Under the pieces are notes generated by a model that saw nothing but the letters and a program-made list of their open reading frames with translations, did no database searches and was not told where the DNA came from. DNA of 64,000 nt, taken from Paraburkholderia xenovorans LB400 (GTDB lineage Bacteria; Pseudomonadota; Gammaproteobacteria; Burkholderiales; Burkholderiaceae). The stretch is taken from contig NC_007952.1 in NCBI RefSeq assembly GCF_000013645.1, positions 1,488,001-1,552,000 on the forward strand, given 5' to 3'. The translations under genes and the position numbers were made by a program. Shown piece by piece: positions 51,941 through 61,013 of this stretch (within the stretch, counting starts at the first letter, position 1; every line of letters begins with the position of its first letter).

Positions 51941-53311
51941 TCAGCGCATGTCATAGGGGAGATCTCCCGGAACCAGAACCGCTCGGTCGACAAACGCCTG
52001 AACCCCTGGCTCGATGCCCAGCGTCGAGTAAATCTGAACTTTCAATGTCGGCGCGTCGGGTTTGATGTATCGACTGATCGCAAGCCACCTATAGCCCCCG
52101 CGCCCCCCGCGGCGTATTCCATAACTGCGCGTACTGGTTCTGCCTACGAGTGCAATTGCACCTGCATTCTGGTCGTCGTTATCGGGGCTTATCCATTCTC
52201 TCACCGCCAGGGTGATCCACTTTCCTCTTAAATAACGAAGGCGTGATTCGGGGATGCGCTGCGAGATTGCCGCGCCGGCGCCTGCGCCGGTCGAGATAAT
52301 CGAGAGTGCTGGCTCACCGGTCCCGTCAGGCAGGGGCGCCCGACTGAGAATGGCGTTTTCAGTCTCCCATCCCTCCGCACCGCGCGGACCTTCCGTGAAT
52401 GAGCCGTTTTTCAGGAGGTTGTCCGATCTTTCGGCTAACGTTGGGCGGCGTGCAAGCATCTGCTCGCGAGGCTCATCGAATAATTGTTTAACGAGACTGA
52501 AAATTTGCAGTTCGCCCTGTTCGCTCTGGTGCACGTTGTCGTGATACCACTCAGGTGGCTTGCCGTTCATTTCAAACAGGTCGTATTCGTCGACTAGCCC
52601 ATAGTTCATCGCCAGCGCTGCGCTGATCGCACCCAGGCTTCTTGCAGTACCGCCATCGCTGTCACGCAGGGGGTGTTGTGCGACGATGACGATGCCCGCA
52701 GCCGGATGCCGTATTGCGAGACTGTTCGCGACAGCCAGTAGCATGCCGCGATGTACTTCAATGGGCGCATGCTGGTCGTTGTTGTGCCCATGATTGATGA
52801 AGATCAGATCGGCATTGCATTGGCCGTAGGCCCGCTCGAAGTCGCGACCAAAAAGATCTTGTGGTTGACTTCCCGGAACGCCGGCATTGTAGAGGTCTAT
52901 CGTATATCCGTTCACGCCCGGAGCAATGACTTGCGTGCGATATACCTTGTCGGCGTCGTCCCAGACGTGATACGCGACTTTGAATTGCGAATACTGGCGG
53001 GAAAGCCACACCCCGAGTTTTTGAGGCCAACGTCCGAAGCCGGCGCCGGTCGAGTCGCTGTCGAAAAGAATGCACACACTGCTATTCCGTTTCTGCAGCT
53101 TTTCTACTACGTTGAAAGCGGATGACGCCCCGGCAATCCTCGAACCGGTGACTATCCGCTGTGTAACCGCGGGTAGATCCAACAGGGCGCGCTGGTCACT
53201 TTCGATAAGCGATAAAACGGGGTCAACGGCCCGGCAATCTGAAGTTATAGCGAGGCCAGGACAAAGGATGCCAATGGCTGCCAGAGCCTTCATACGCGCA
53301 GTAATTGCCAT
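51941..53311 (-). CDS. SGNH-type hydrolase with C-terminal domain
   Basis: Exported esterase/deacetylase-like protein of 456 residues. The signal peptide ends near DCRA. The SGNH blocks are degenerate but visible: FDSDSTGAGFG with the probable Ser near residue 86 in place of the usual GDS, INHGHNND with the Asn, and YHDNVHQSEQG near residue 260 with the Asp/His pair. A C-terminal beta-rich domain (about 295-456) has the look of a carbohydrate-binding module (SFTEGPRGAEGWETENAILS). It may remove acyl groups from an exported polysaccharide. It is the first of a block of surface-polysaccharide-type genes with lower G+C than the flanks. Confidence 0.7.
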   Translation of the reverse strand: MAITARMKALAAIGILCPGLAITSDCRAVDPVLSLIESDQRALLDLPAVTQRIVTGSRIAGASSAFNVVEKLQKRNSSVCILFDSDSTGAGFGRWPQKLGVWLSRQYSQFKVAYHVWDDADKVYRTQVIAPGVNGYTIDLYNAGVPGSQPQDLFGRDFERAYGQCNADLIFINHGHNNDQHAPIEVHRGMLLAVANSLAIRHPAAGIVIVAQHPLRDSDGGTARSLGAISAALAMNYGLVDEYDLFEMNGKPPEWYHDNVHQSEQGELQIFSLVKQLFDEPREQMLARRPTLAERSDNLLKNGSFTEGPRGAEGWETENAILSRAPLPDGTGEPALSIISTGAGAGAAISQRIPESRLRYLRGKWITLAVREWISPDNDDQNAGAIALVGRTSTRSYGIRRGGRGGYRWLAISRYIKPDAPTLKVQIYSTLGIEPGVQAFVDRAVLVPGDLPYDMR

Positions 53312-53431
53312 AGATTGATTCGTCAGGTTCGCATTTGCTGCGCGAAGCCGGTGCGCGGCTTTTTCACGGCCGGGCCGGGAGGGCTGAGCACTCGCGCTGT
53401 CGCTTCCTGTTCTTCACACCGCTCGCTTAAG

Positions 53432-54439
53432 CTATGCCAATGTCGGCGAGCTGAACAGAGACCTTATCCAACGCTCGAGTTTCAGTTCCAGCATTTCATG
53501 GCACGCGTAGCCCGCGCAAACCGCTGTAACGGCCATGACAGCGATCGATAGCGAAGGCGCCATGTGCAGGTGCGATTTCCTGATCACAACGCCCATGCCA
53601 GAAAACACGAAAGGGTGGGAGAGGTAAATGGAGTAGGAAGCATCGCCGATCTTTTTCAGCACGCGCGAGATCAGTCCGACTCCGGCTCTCGCCACCACCG
53701 CGTCCAGGCTAACAAAGCCCGCGAAGAGCAGTGCGTACGGAAGGCCGTACCACAATACCCGGTTACCAACGTGATTGATAAACAGACCGATAACAAGCGT
53801 CGCAATGCCTGTTATGAACAGCCCAACGTCGAGTGCCCGCGAGTGCTGCAACTGATTGATGTACCGATATGCACCAATACCCATGACGAATTCGAGAAGC
53901 AACTGCCCGGTCAAGGCCTGCAACGTCGGATCACCTGGTTTGAGCAGGGCGCCGAGCGCTACCATGGCAACAAGCGCCGCCGCGACTGCGCTGAGTCGCC
54001 AGTCACGCCCGATCCACAGTGACATCGCGAAGACAAGATAGAACAGAAACTCATAGCTCAGCGTCCAGCCGTTCTGGATCAAAAACACGTCGCCGGTTGG
54101 AATCAGCGTAAAGGAATTGATTATTGTCGTTGTCCCGCCGCTGCTGTTCACCATATCTGGACTGACGATATAAACGGCGAGCGCCGCCAAGGTCAGTGTC
54201 CAGTACAGAGGTATGATGCGTTTGAAGCGTGCCCAAAGGAAATCCCGTGCGGTAGTTTCCCGACGCGCCGTGATGTGGCACATGATGAAACCCGAAATAA
54301 TGAAGAAGAGATCGACTCCCGACACGCCGAATTGCCACTCTCCGCCTGATCCCGACAGCTGCCCCTGTTTGTGGATCGCATGATGAATGAGGACGAGAAC
54401 CGCCGCCAGACCTCGCAGATATTGAACTGAAATGAGCAT
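53432..54439 (-). CDS. Acyltransferase 3 family membrane protein
   Basis: Inner-membrane O-acetyl/acyltransferase (335 residues, about ten membrane segments) that usually decorates lipopolysaccharide or exopolysaccharide sugars. The family signature is at the start: VQYLRGLAAVLVLIHHA (His-His near residue 20), followed by VSGVDLFFIISGFIM, RFKRIIPLYW and WTLSYEFLFYL. ATG 54439 is used because the conserved region starts right there; an extension to 54520 is open but unlike the family. It lies downstream of the polymerase-like gene on the same strand. Confidence 0.9.
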   Translation of the reverse strand: MLISVQYLRGLAAVLVLIHHAIHKQGQLSGSGGEWQFGVSGVDLFFIISGFIMCHITARRETTARDFLWARFKRIIPLYWTLTLAALAVYIVSPDMVNSSGGTTTIINSFTLIPTGDVFLIQNGWTLSYEFLFYLVFAMSLWIGRDWRLSAVAAALVAMVALGALLKPGDPTLQALTGQLLLEFVMGIGAYRYINQLQHSRALDVGLFITGIATLVIGLFINHVGNRVLWYGLPYALLFAGFVSLDAVVARAGVGLISRVLKKIGDASYSIYLSHPFVFSGMGVVIRKSHLHMAPSLSIAVMAVTAVCAGYACHEMLELKLERWIRSLFSSPTLA

Positions 54440-54550
54440 CAAGAACCCCCGTGCTTCATACCGTTTTTGTAAATTCCCGGAAGTATTCGATGTTCCGGAG
54501 GACCGCTCCAGGGATTTCACGTGTCATCGGTTTCATGCTGCAATGAAATT

Positions 54551-55930
54551 TCACGCCACGCGTACTCTCTTCTGAATGTCCATTTTTCTCACGCCCCGAT
54601 CAAATATATGTTCAATTATCGCGACGAAAATTACGACAAGTAAAAATCGATTGGTAGAGAAGCCGGCTAAAGCGGGATCTCCATTTCTAAACAAAAACCA
54701 GCAATACATGATGAAAATCATATAGGCGCTCAAGAAGAACCACGCTTTTTGTGTTCGTTGTTTAAGCCAGCGATCCACGCGCCCAATGACGAATCCAAGG
54801 GCGATGCCGTACGGGATCAGCCCGATCCAGCCGAAAACGAGAAATGCGTATCCGAATATCGTCGGAGGAATTCCCCAGCCTGTGATGCCCATTGAACGCT
54901 CAATGAGTATGTGATCCAGAGGCATATATGAGCTATAGGGTACGAACGGCGAAACCAGGGCCATGACATGAAGCCATCCGTAATCGTAGCCCGTTAAAGC
55001 GACGCCATTCTGATACACGTTAATGATTTGATCCAGCACCCAGAATTCCGCGGTATCGAGCAAAAGCAACGGGACCTCGGCCAGATTGTCGAGCTGAAAT
55101 CCCGATCTGACGAGGAACAGCATGAAGAGCCCCGCGGCGGCCCCGAGACTTATGGCGGCGAGTTTTTTCAGCTTGACCAGCGACTTCTTTGCAACCAGAG
55201 CAACGATAATGGCCATCAGGACTTCGAACGCGTATTCGCGCTTGATGAAGCCAATAGCCATTACCAACGCAATTCCGCACAGGATGAGATAAAAAAATGC
55301 CAGTTTTGGTGATTTTTTAATTGAAAAAGATGCGGCGCTGATGATGGTAAATCCCGCAATCAAGGTATAGATCGATCCGTTCTTGCTGGCGGATGCAACT
55401 TCGTCCTGAACGGTTGCGAAATAGGTTTCTGCGTTGTAGTTTTCGATCAGACCTCCTACGCCGCCAACCGAATTCAAATAGCTCAGGAAGAACAGCATGG
55501 AGCAGCAAATCAAAAACAGACCTACCATTACCGCGAATTTTGACCCCGTGGCCGGGGCTGCGAGGGGCACCTTGTTGGTGCCGCTTAAATCTATCCCCAA
55601 CAAAAAAGCATAGACGAAGAGAACCGTTCCAATGATCCATTGATTGTCGTTGCCAAGATTGAATCCCGAAAATGTATCGATTAATCCCAATATCACCATT
55701 GCCGCCCGGGGGAGAACGTAGAGAGCGAACACGATGAGCATGACGAATGGCGGTCCTGCCAGGTTCTTCTTCGTCGCCTGTAACAACGAACACACAATGA
55801 TCGCTAATGACACGATTCCCAGGACGGGGTAGATCTGAGCGCCCAGTGCGGCGAAGAGCGCGCTCAGCCCAAGCAGAAAATTCAGCGGGAGCACCGTTCG
55901 CGGTGCCCTATATGTTCCAGGAGCTGTCAT
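54551..55930 (-). CDS. O-antigen/exopolysaccharide polymerase-like membrane protein
   Basis: Polytopic membrane protein of 459 residues with about eleven hydrophobic segments, of the oligosaccharide repeat-unit polymerase (Wzy-like) kind. Features are a large periplasmic loop (about residues 300-375, with DYGWLHVMALVSPFVPYSSY) and an ending rich in charged residues after FDRGVRKM. Wzy families share little sequence, so the call rests on topology, loop and neighbours (acyltransferase 3, SGNH hydrolase). Codon use and base composition are visibly more A/T-rich than the surrounding genes, in line with transfer. ATG 55930 is chosen; upstream codons do not look coding. Confidence 0.6.
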   Translation of the reverse strand: MTAPGTYRAPRTVLPLNFLLGLSALFAALGAQIYPVLGIVSLAIIVCSLLQATKKNLAGPPFVMLIVFALYVLPRAAMVILGLIDTFSGFNLGNDNQWIIGTVLFVYAFLLGIDLSGTNKVPLAAPATGSKFAVMVGLFLICCSMLFFLSYLNSVGGVGGLIENYNAETYFATVQDEVASASKNGSIYTLIAGFTIISAASFSIKKSPKLAFFYLILCGIALVMAIGFIKREYAFEVLMAIIVALVAKKSLVKLKKLAAISLGAAAGLFMLFLVRSGFQLDNLAEVPLLLLDTAEFWVLDQIINVYQNGVALTGYDYGWLHVMALVSPFVPYSSYMPLDHILIERSMGITGWGIPPTIFGYAFLVFGWIGLIPYGIALGFVIGRVDRWLKQRTQKAWFFLSAYMIFIMYCWFLFRNGDPALAGFSTNRFLLVVIFVAIIEHIFDRGVRKMDIQKRVRVA

Positions 55931-56635
55931 CGTTGCCCGTCGCCCGACGCGCCGAAGTTGAATTGTGAGGTCATGTGCCAGTCCGGTCGCGGCTCCAGGC
56001 TTCGCGCATAAGTGTCCCTTTTCACGCGGAAACCGCTGCGGCAGAAAAAGAGCAACAGCAAGGGAGGAGAAGTTGCGGTGCATCATACATATGCCGTGAA
56101 CCGGACCTCGTGCAACTGACGGAAAATGCCAACATGATGGCGGTTTGGCCCATTCGCCTGCCAGATTTCAGCGCTCGGATCAGCGCGGGCGGCGACTTCT
56201 TCTTTTGACACCGGTGGGCCGGGTGATCGGCGTGCTGACTGCTTTCGCCCGGGTCATCGACTACGCCCATACCGTCCCCGAAGCATTGCAGGCTGGCTGC
56301 TGGGAATTCTGACGCGCTCCAATGCGTACCTGGCCGCGACGGACCGCCCGCTTCGCTAACGACCTCACAGAGCCAATAACCGGGCCATTGGCAGCGGTAC
56401 TCGTCTTTTCCGCAGATAAGCCGGATGCACGGCGGTTCAAGAGAAGGTTATGTCTGAAAATTACAAATCCTCACACTTGCCTTGCAATTCGAGGCGCGTA
56501 GTATCGATGCAGAAATAATTGCGGTAAGGAGACTGCATTGCCAGTTCGCGGTATCGCGTAGAGCCCGGCTTATCGGCCACGCTCTGGGCGGGACCGTCAG
56601 CCTTTGCAGCGGCAAACTGCCCATTGGGATCCCCT
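55931..56635. other. Long intergenic region in the polysaccharide block
   Basis: About 700 bases with no supported gene. A short plus-strand open stretch ends at about 56310 (…FARVIDYAHTVPEALQAG then a stop) and could be a gene remnant, but I cannot name it. The region separates the minus-strand polymerase gene from the plus-strand oxygenase gene and must hold both promoters. Confidence 0.4.
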
Positions 56636-57442
56636 ATGCACAACGATATGATCGACGTCGCGAAGATCGACTGGCTTTCGCGTGAACTGGCTGACCAGTA
56701 CCAGCAGGCGCACCCGTTTCCGTATATCGCCATTGACGATTTCCTGGACGAAAGCACTTATCACCAGTTAAGCGCGACTTTCCCAGGCCCAGACGAGTCG
56801 ATCTGGACCGCGTATGAGCGAGCATCTGAAAACCTGAAGCTGCAAAGTGCGGACTTCACTGCCATTCCGCCGGCGTTGCGTACGTTGATCATGGAATTCA
56901 ATTCGGCGCCGTTCCTGCGCTTTCTTGAGCGAGTGTCCGGAATCGAGGGCCTGCAGCCGGATCCGCATCTACATGGAGGTGGGCTTCATCAAACATTGCC
57001 GGGCGGGCACCTGGGAGTGCATGTCGACTACAACTACCATCCGGAATCAAAGCTCTACCGTAGACTCAATGTGCTGTACTACCTGAACGACACATGGCAG
57101 GAAGAGTGGAACGGTCATTTGCAGCTTTGGAGCAAAGATATGAAGCACTGCGTCCAGAATATTGCGCCGCTCGGCAATCGTCTCGCGATCTTCAACACCG
57201 ACGAGCATTCGTGGCATGGACATCCCGATCCGCTGGCGTCTCCGCAAGGAACAAATAGACGTTCGGTTGCGCTCTACTACTACACGAACGGCGCGCCCAA
57301 GTCGGTGGTTGGAACAGAGCACTCGACAAAGTTCCGGCTTCGTCCGGGTGAGCGCCGTCGCATCACGGCAAAAGACGTGATGCTAGGTATGACGCCACCG
57401 TATTTTCGTGTCGCGGCGAAACGCTTGCTTGGCCGGGTATGA
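56636..57442 (+). CDS. 2OG-Fe(II) oxygenase (prolyl-hydroxylase-like)
   Basis: Non-heme iron dioxygenase of 268 residues that should hydroxylate a substrate using 2-oxoglutarate and O2. The metal triad is His 129 and Asp 131 in LGVHVDYNYH plus a distal His in SWHGHPDP (about 194), and the 2OG-binding Arg is in NRRSVALYYYT (about 209). RRLNVLYYLNDTWQEEWNGH is the family block seen in enzymes encoded with glycan and O-antigen loci, where the target may be a sugar or protein. ATG 56636 with GGGA upstream is preferred to a TTG at 56624. Confidence 0.88.
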   Translation: MHNDMIDVAKIDWLSRELADQYQQAHPFPYIAIDDFLDESTYHQLSATFPGPDESIWTAYERASENLKLQSADFTAIPPALRTLIMEFNSAPFLRFLERVSGIEGLQPDPHLHGGGLHQTLPGGHLGVHVDYNYHPESKLYRRLNVLYYLNDTWQEEWNGHLQLWSKDMKHCVQNIAPLGNRLAIFNTDEHSWHGHPDPLASPQGTNRRSVALYYYTNGAPKSVVGTEHSTKFRLRPGERRRITAKDVMLGMTPPYFRVAAKRLLGRV

Positions 57443-57671
57443 TCGAGCTGGCCCTGTACCGACGCGACTCGGGTCGACGCAAGCTTTCCGGTCAGATGCT
57501 CGGAGGTGCAGTTCATCGAACTGCCTTTGACAATGATCGACAGGGACGAACTCTGCGATCAGACCAGAATCGCCATTGACTCAGCGTTTATAGATCTGAA
57601 GTCAGTCCATGCTATCCCTTGCTGGTCGCGATATTTAGCAGATTCGGGATCGGTCTTCGTTGCAGATTCTG

Positions 57672-58118
57672 TTACCGGGTGTCGTTGTTCGGGTGGTCGC
57701 GTTCAGCGAGAGCGGCGCTCGATGCTATCGCCACGGTAACGCCGGCATGAACAGTTTTGCGCACCAGAAGCCGTGCTCGATGCGCATGGAAAGCGGCGGA
57801 TTCGCCGCGTCCGGTCGTCGTTGCCGCAAGCAACGCGCACGGCTCGCAGATGCCGTCCACGCCGAGATGCCCGCGCACTGCAGCTGAGGGCTCCGCTACG
57901 GGCATCGCCGCGATCTGTTCCCGGCTGAAGAATGCCAGCGGCAGCGCATGGCGGGCGCAGAATTCGAGCAGGCCGGTTTCGTGAGCTTTGGTATCGATCG
58001 AGGCCACGGTGGCGATTTCTTCGAATGAATGCGGGCCGAGCGCCGCGCGCACCGCTGTTTCGATCTGCTCAGGCGCGCTGTGCAAGCGGCAACCAATGCC
58101 TACGCTCAGCGTTTTCAT
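57672..58118 (-). CDS. cobE: Cobalamin biosynthesis protein CobE/CbiG C-domain
   Basis: Single-domain member of the CbiG C-terminal/CobE family (148 residues), thought to assist the precorrin ring-contraction and methylation steps of the aerobic pathway. Family blocks are SVGIGCRLHSAPEQIETAVR, VASIDTKAHETGLLEFC (residues 38-54), LAFFSREQIAAMP and GICEPCALLAA. Its ATG overlaps the stop of cobA by four bases, so the two genes are coupled and under the same upstream riboswitch. It converges with the oxygenase gene across about 230 bases without a gene. Confidence 0.88.
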   Translation of the reverse strand: MKTLSVGIGCRLHSAPEQIETAVRAALGPHSFEEIATVASIDTKAHETGLLEFCARHALPLAFFSREQIAAMPVAEPSAAVRGHLGVDGICEPCALLAATTTGRGESAAFHAHRARLLVRKTVHAGVTVAIASSAALAERDHPNNDTR

Positions 58119-58885
58119 GCTACGTCTCCGTTTGCCGGCAACGTTGCGGCGTCGGCATACGCAGCGTCGCGCGCCAATGCGAGCGACGCCACACCGCCGA
58201 TTACCACGATCGCCGGCGAGCCGAGTCCCGCACGCGAGACGCTCCCGGCAAACTCACCGAGCCGCGCGAGTACGTGGCGTTGCCCGGGACGGGTCGCCGA
58301 TTCGATCGCCGCGCACGGCGTTTCGGCGCTCATGCCGGCCGCGAGCAACGCGTCGACTATATCGCCCAGCCGCCGCATGCCCATGTAGATCACGAGTGTC
58401 ATGCGCGTGGCCACCAGCGCGGCCCAAGCCGGCTCGGCGCTGCCCGCGCCGTGCCCGGTGACGAACACCACGCCTTGCGCGTGATCGCGATGCGTGACCG
58501 GAATGCCGATTGCCGCGGGCGCCGCGATTCCCGCCGTAATGCCGTTGATGACTTCCACCTCGATGCCCGCCGCATGCAGCGCCTGCTGTTCTTCGCCGCC
58601 ACGGCCGAACACGAACGGATCGCCGCCTTTCAGGCGCGCGACGCTGCGCCCGGCCCGCACGTGCTCGAGCAATTGCGCGACGATGCCTTCCTGCGGCGTG
58701 GACGGATGTCCGCCGCGTTTGCCGACATGGACGATGCGCGCGTCGGCGCGCGCGAACTGGAGTACGTCGGGATTCACCAGATCGTCGACCAGCACTACGT
58801 CGGCTTGCGCCAATGCACGGGTGGCCTTGAGCGTCATGAGTTCGACGTCGCCGGGACCGGCGCCGATCAGCCAGGCGCGGGTCAT
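58115..58885 (-). CDS. cobA: Uroporphyrinogen-III C-methyltransferase
   Basis: Transfers two methyl groups from S-adenosylmethionine to uroporphyrinogen III to give precorrin-2, the branch point to cobalamin. The family motifs are LIGAGPGDVELMTLKATRAL near residue 6, VGKRGGHPSTPQEGI, LKGGDPFVFGRGGEE and GIPVTHRDHAQGVVFVTGH. It lacks the CysG siroheme domain, so it is the dedicated enzyme. ATG 58885 starts the conserved region; ATG 58909 or GTG 58993 are also in frame and none has a clear ribosome site. A cobalamin riboswitch lies 250 bases upstream in its leader, and cobE follows with a 4-base overlap. Confidence 0.92.
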   Translation of the reverse strand: MTRAWLIGAGPGDVELMTLKATRALAQADVVLVDDLVNPDVLQFARADARIVHVGKRGGHPSTPQEGIVAQLLEHVRAGRSVARLKGGDPFVFGRGGEEQQALHAAGIEVEVINGITAGIAAPAAIGIPVTHRDHAQGVVFVTGHGAGSAEPAWAALVATRMTLVIYMGMRRLGDIVDALLAAGMSAETPCAAIESATRPGQRHVLARLGEFAGSVSRAGLGSPAIVVIGGVASLALARDAAYADAATLPANGDVA

Positions 58886-59136
58886 CGCGACGTGCATGGC
58901 GGGCGCCATGTCGTGACGAGCGGATGAGAGGCAGGCGCGAACGAGCGCCGGGGCGCGGACTTTTGGAGCATGCACTGCTATGGATTCAGGCACGGCGCAA
59001 TGCGCGGCTCGTAACGGTTCCTCCGGGAACCCGCATACGGACGCACCACGTCGTGCTTCAGCGCCTTCACATCCGTCCCTCGCGGATTCTGGCGGCCGGC
59101 GGCGCGATGTTGCACTGAGGTGCGCCGCCTCCGCGT

Positions 59137-59360
59137 CTGGCCGATATCCGGGCTGGCGGCCTCATGCGCTTTGCCTTCCCGTCCGCATTCGCTGGAATGC
59201 GCAGGACAGTGGCATCGAAAAAACGCATGCGCGGCGCAAGACAACTCAACATTGCTCCGCAGGTCGCTTACCGTTGCGGGGACAGCACAGGTTGAGCGCG
59301 TGAAGCGCGGCCTGTTTCCCGTTTAACTGCACACGCGAATGCATGTGCGGGCACCAAACG
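59137..59360 (-). promoter_or_regulatory. Cobalamin riboswitch upstream of cobA-cobE
   Basis: Minus-strand leader with the cobalamin-aptamer landmarks in order: GGTGC near the 5' end (59352), the GGGAAACAGG stretch, CTGTCCCCGCAACGGTAAGCG (core, near 59265), the B12 box GCCACTG (59213-59207), GGGAAGGC, and AGCCCGGAT..GGCC closing at about 59137. When adenosylcobalamin is abundant it should shut down cobA and cobE. It is divergent from the riboswitch at 59457. Confidence 0.92.
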
Positions 59361-59369
59361 CGCGCCTAC

Positions 59370-59398
59370 GATAGCACATGGCGTCCCGTCCGATAAGC
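59370..59398 (-). promoter_or_regulatory. Sigma-70-type promoter for the cobA leader
   Basis: On the minus strand TTATCG (59398-59393) and TATCGT (59375-59370) are 17 bases apart, just upstream of the riboswitch. The elements are moderate matches to consensus. Confidence 0.55.
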
Positions 59399-59417
59399 GC
59401 TCGAGACCGGCGTTTCC

Positions 59418-59446
59418 TTGACTGCCGCGGGCTGCGGGCCTACACT
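59418..59446 (+). promoter_or_regulatory. Sigma-70-type promoter for the cobW leader
   Basis: TTGACT (59418-59423) and TACACT (59441-59446) are 17 bases apart, ending ten bases before the plus-strand riboswitch. This is a good match to consensus. Confidence 0.7.
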
Positions 59447-59456
59447 CGCACGCACT

Positions 59457-59706
59457 TTGGTGCTCGCGTGCCCGCTCGTGCGCATGCAGTTAAACGGGAA
59501 ACAGGGTGCCCGCCTGTCATGGATCGGGTCAACCTGTGCTGCCCCCGCAACGGTAAGCGAAATGTGGTGCTAAGGTCAGTTCTTTAGCGCCGCGGAGCCG
59601 GCTTCGATGTCCACGCGCAAGGCCGCGCGGGCATGTCACCACTGGGCGAGAAATCACTCGCCCGGGAAGGGGAAGCGGCGCTTTCGCCAGCCCGGATACC
59701 GGCCAG
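59457..59706 (+). promoter_or_regulatory. Cobalamin riboswitch upstream of cobW-cobN
   Basis: Plus-strand aptamer with GGTGC at the start, ACGGGAAACAGGGTGC, CTGTGCTGCCCCCGCAACGG then TAAGCG, a B12-box-like CACCACTGGG (near 59637), GGGAAGGGGAAGCGG and AGCCCGGATACCGGCC at the 3' end. It should repress cobW and cobN when cobalamin is plentiful. The core from GTTAAACGGGAAACAGG is shared word for word with the minus-strand copy, so one probably arose by inverted duplication. Confidence 0.92.
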
Positions 59707-59915
59707 ATACGAAGAATGAACACCGCGGGGATGCGGTGGCGCGTTCATGACCTCATTCACGCTTTCTGTTTCCGTTGTCGCGGCACCCCGTCGTTCGTCC
59801 CCATGTTGTGTTGTCGTCCTGGCTCGCTGGACTTACGCGCCGTTTATCCGGCTCATGCAGACAGACACACAAACGCGCCGGCGTGCACGTGCAACTCCTA
59901 CGGATGGACCTCACG

Positions 59916-61007
59916 ATGCAAACTCAAATGCGCAAGATCCCCGTCACCATCGTCACAGGCTTTCTCGGCAGCGGCAAGACCACGCTGCTGCGGCATATTC
60001 TTCAGCATGCGGGCGGCAAGCGCATTGCGGTGATCGTCAACGAGTTCGGCGAACTGGGCATCGACGGGGAAATCCTCAAGGGTTGCGGAATCGGTTGCGA
60101 TGAAAACGGTGTGGAAACCGAAGGCCAACTGTATGAACTGGCGAACGGGTGTCTGTGCTGCACCGTGCAGGAAGAGTTTTTTCCGGTGATGGAGAAACTG
60201 GTCGAGCGCCGCGATCAGATCGATCACGTGCTGATCGAAACGTCGGGTCTCGCGTTGCCGAAGCCGCTGGTGCAGGCGTTCAACTGGCCGCAGATCAAGA
60301 ACAGTTTCACCGTGGACGCCGTGGTCACCGTGGTGGACGGACCGGCTGCGGCAAGCGGCCAGTTCGCCGACAATCCGCTTGCCGTGGATGCGCAACGCAA
60401 GGCCGATCCGAATCTCGATCACGAGTCGCCGTTGCACGAGTTGTTCGAAGATCAGTTGTCCGCCGCCGATCTGGTGATTCTGAACAAAACGGATTTGCTC
60501 GACGACGCGCAGCAAGGCGCGGTCGAACTTTCGATCCGCGAAGAAATTCCGCCGCAAGTGAAGATCGTGCGCGCGCAGATGGGCCAGCTCGATCTGCACA
60601 CGTTGCTGGGCCTCGAAGCGGCCTCGGAAGACACGATCCACCTGCGCCACGATCACCACGGTTCCGCGGAGGACGCCGACCACCATCACGACGAATTCGA
60701 TTCAGTGGTCGTGCACGCGCATGCGCCGTCGCGCGAGGCGGTGATCGCCGCGCTGCAAGGGCTCGTCGAAACGAACACGATCTACCGCGTCAAAGGTTTC
60801 GCGGCGCTGCCGGGCGCGGCGATGCGTCTGGTGATTCAGGGCGTGGGCCGCCGCTTCGACAGCTATTTCGATCGCCGCTGGCAGGCCGGCGAAAGCGGCC
60901 CGAGCCGCTTCGTGCTGATCGGCGAGGATCTCGATCACGCCGCGTTGCAGCGCGCGTTCGACGCGGCGCTCGGCGTGCCGTCGGGCGTCGAAACGCAACA
61001 GGCGTAA
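59916..61007 (+). CDS. cobW: CobW-type GTPase metallochaperone
   Basis: G3E-family GTPase (363 residues) that probably supplies cobalt to the cobaltochelatase. Motifs are Walker A VTGFLGSGKTTLLRHIL (about 12-28), the metal site GCLCC, ETSGLALPKP, and NKTDLLDD. A His-rich segment (HLRHDHHGSAEDADHHHDEF, about residue 245) and the C-terminal CobW domain follow. ATG 59916 is chosen; ATG 59904 is in frame and also weak for a ribosome site. The gene lies about 210 bases after a cobalamin riboswitch and six bases before cobN. Confidence 0.93.
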   Translation: MQTQMRKIPVTIVTGFLGSGKTTLLRHILQHAGGKRIAVIVNEFGELGIDGEILKGCGIGCDENGVETEGQLYELANGCLCCTVQEEFFPVMEKLVERRDQIDHVLIETSGLALPKPLVQAFNWPQIKNSFTVDAVVTVVDGPAAASGQFADNPLAVDAQRKADPNLDHESPLHELFEDQLSAADLVILNKTDLLDDAQQGAVELSIREEIPPQVKIVRAQMGQLDLHTLLGLEAASEDTIHLRHDHHGSAEDADHHHDEFDSVVVHAHAPSREAVIAALQGLVETNTIYRVKGFAALPGAAMRLVIQGVGRRFDSYFDRRWQAGESGPSRFVLIGEDLDHAALQRAFDAALGVPSGVETQQA

Positions 61008-61013
61008 GCGCTC

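Noticed and set aside
56221..56310. Fragment with a natural-looking peptide ending ALQAGCWEF
   Set aside because: Too short and unrecognised; no start codon context or matching upstream part, so it is not listed as a pseudogene.
59716..60033. Open frames between the plus-strand riboswitch and cobW
   Set aside because: They overlap the cobW start in another frame, have no family resemblance and no good ribosome site.
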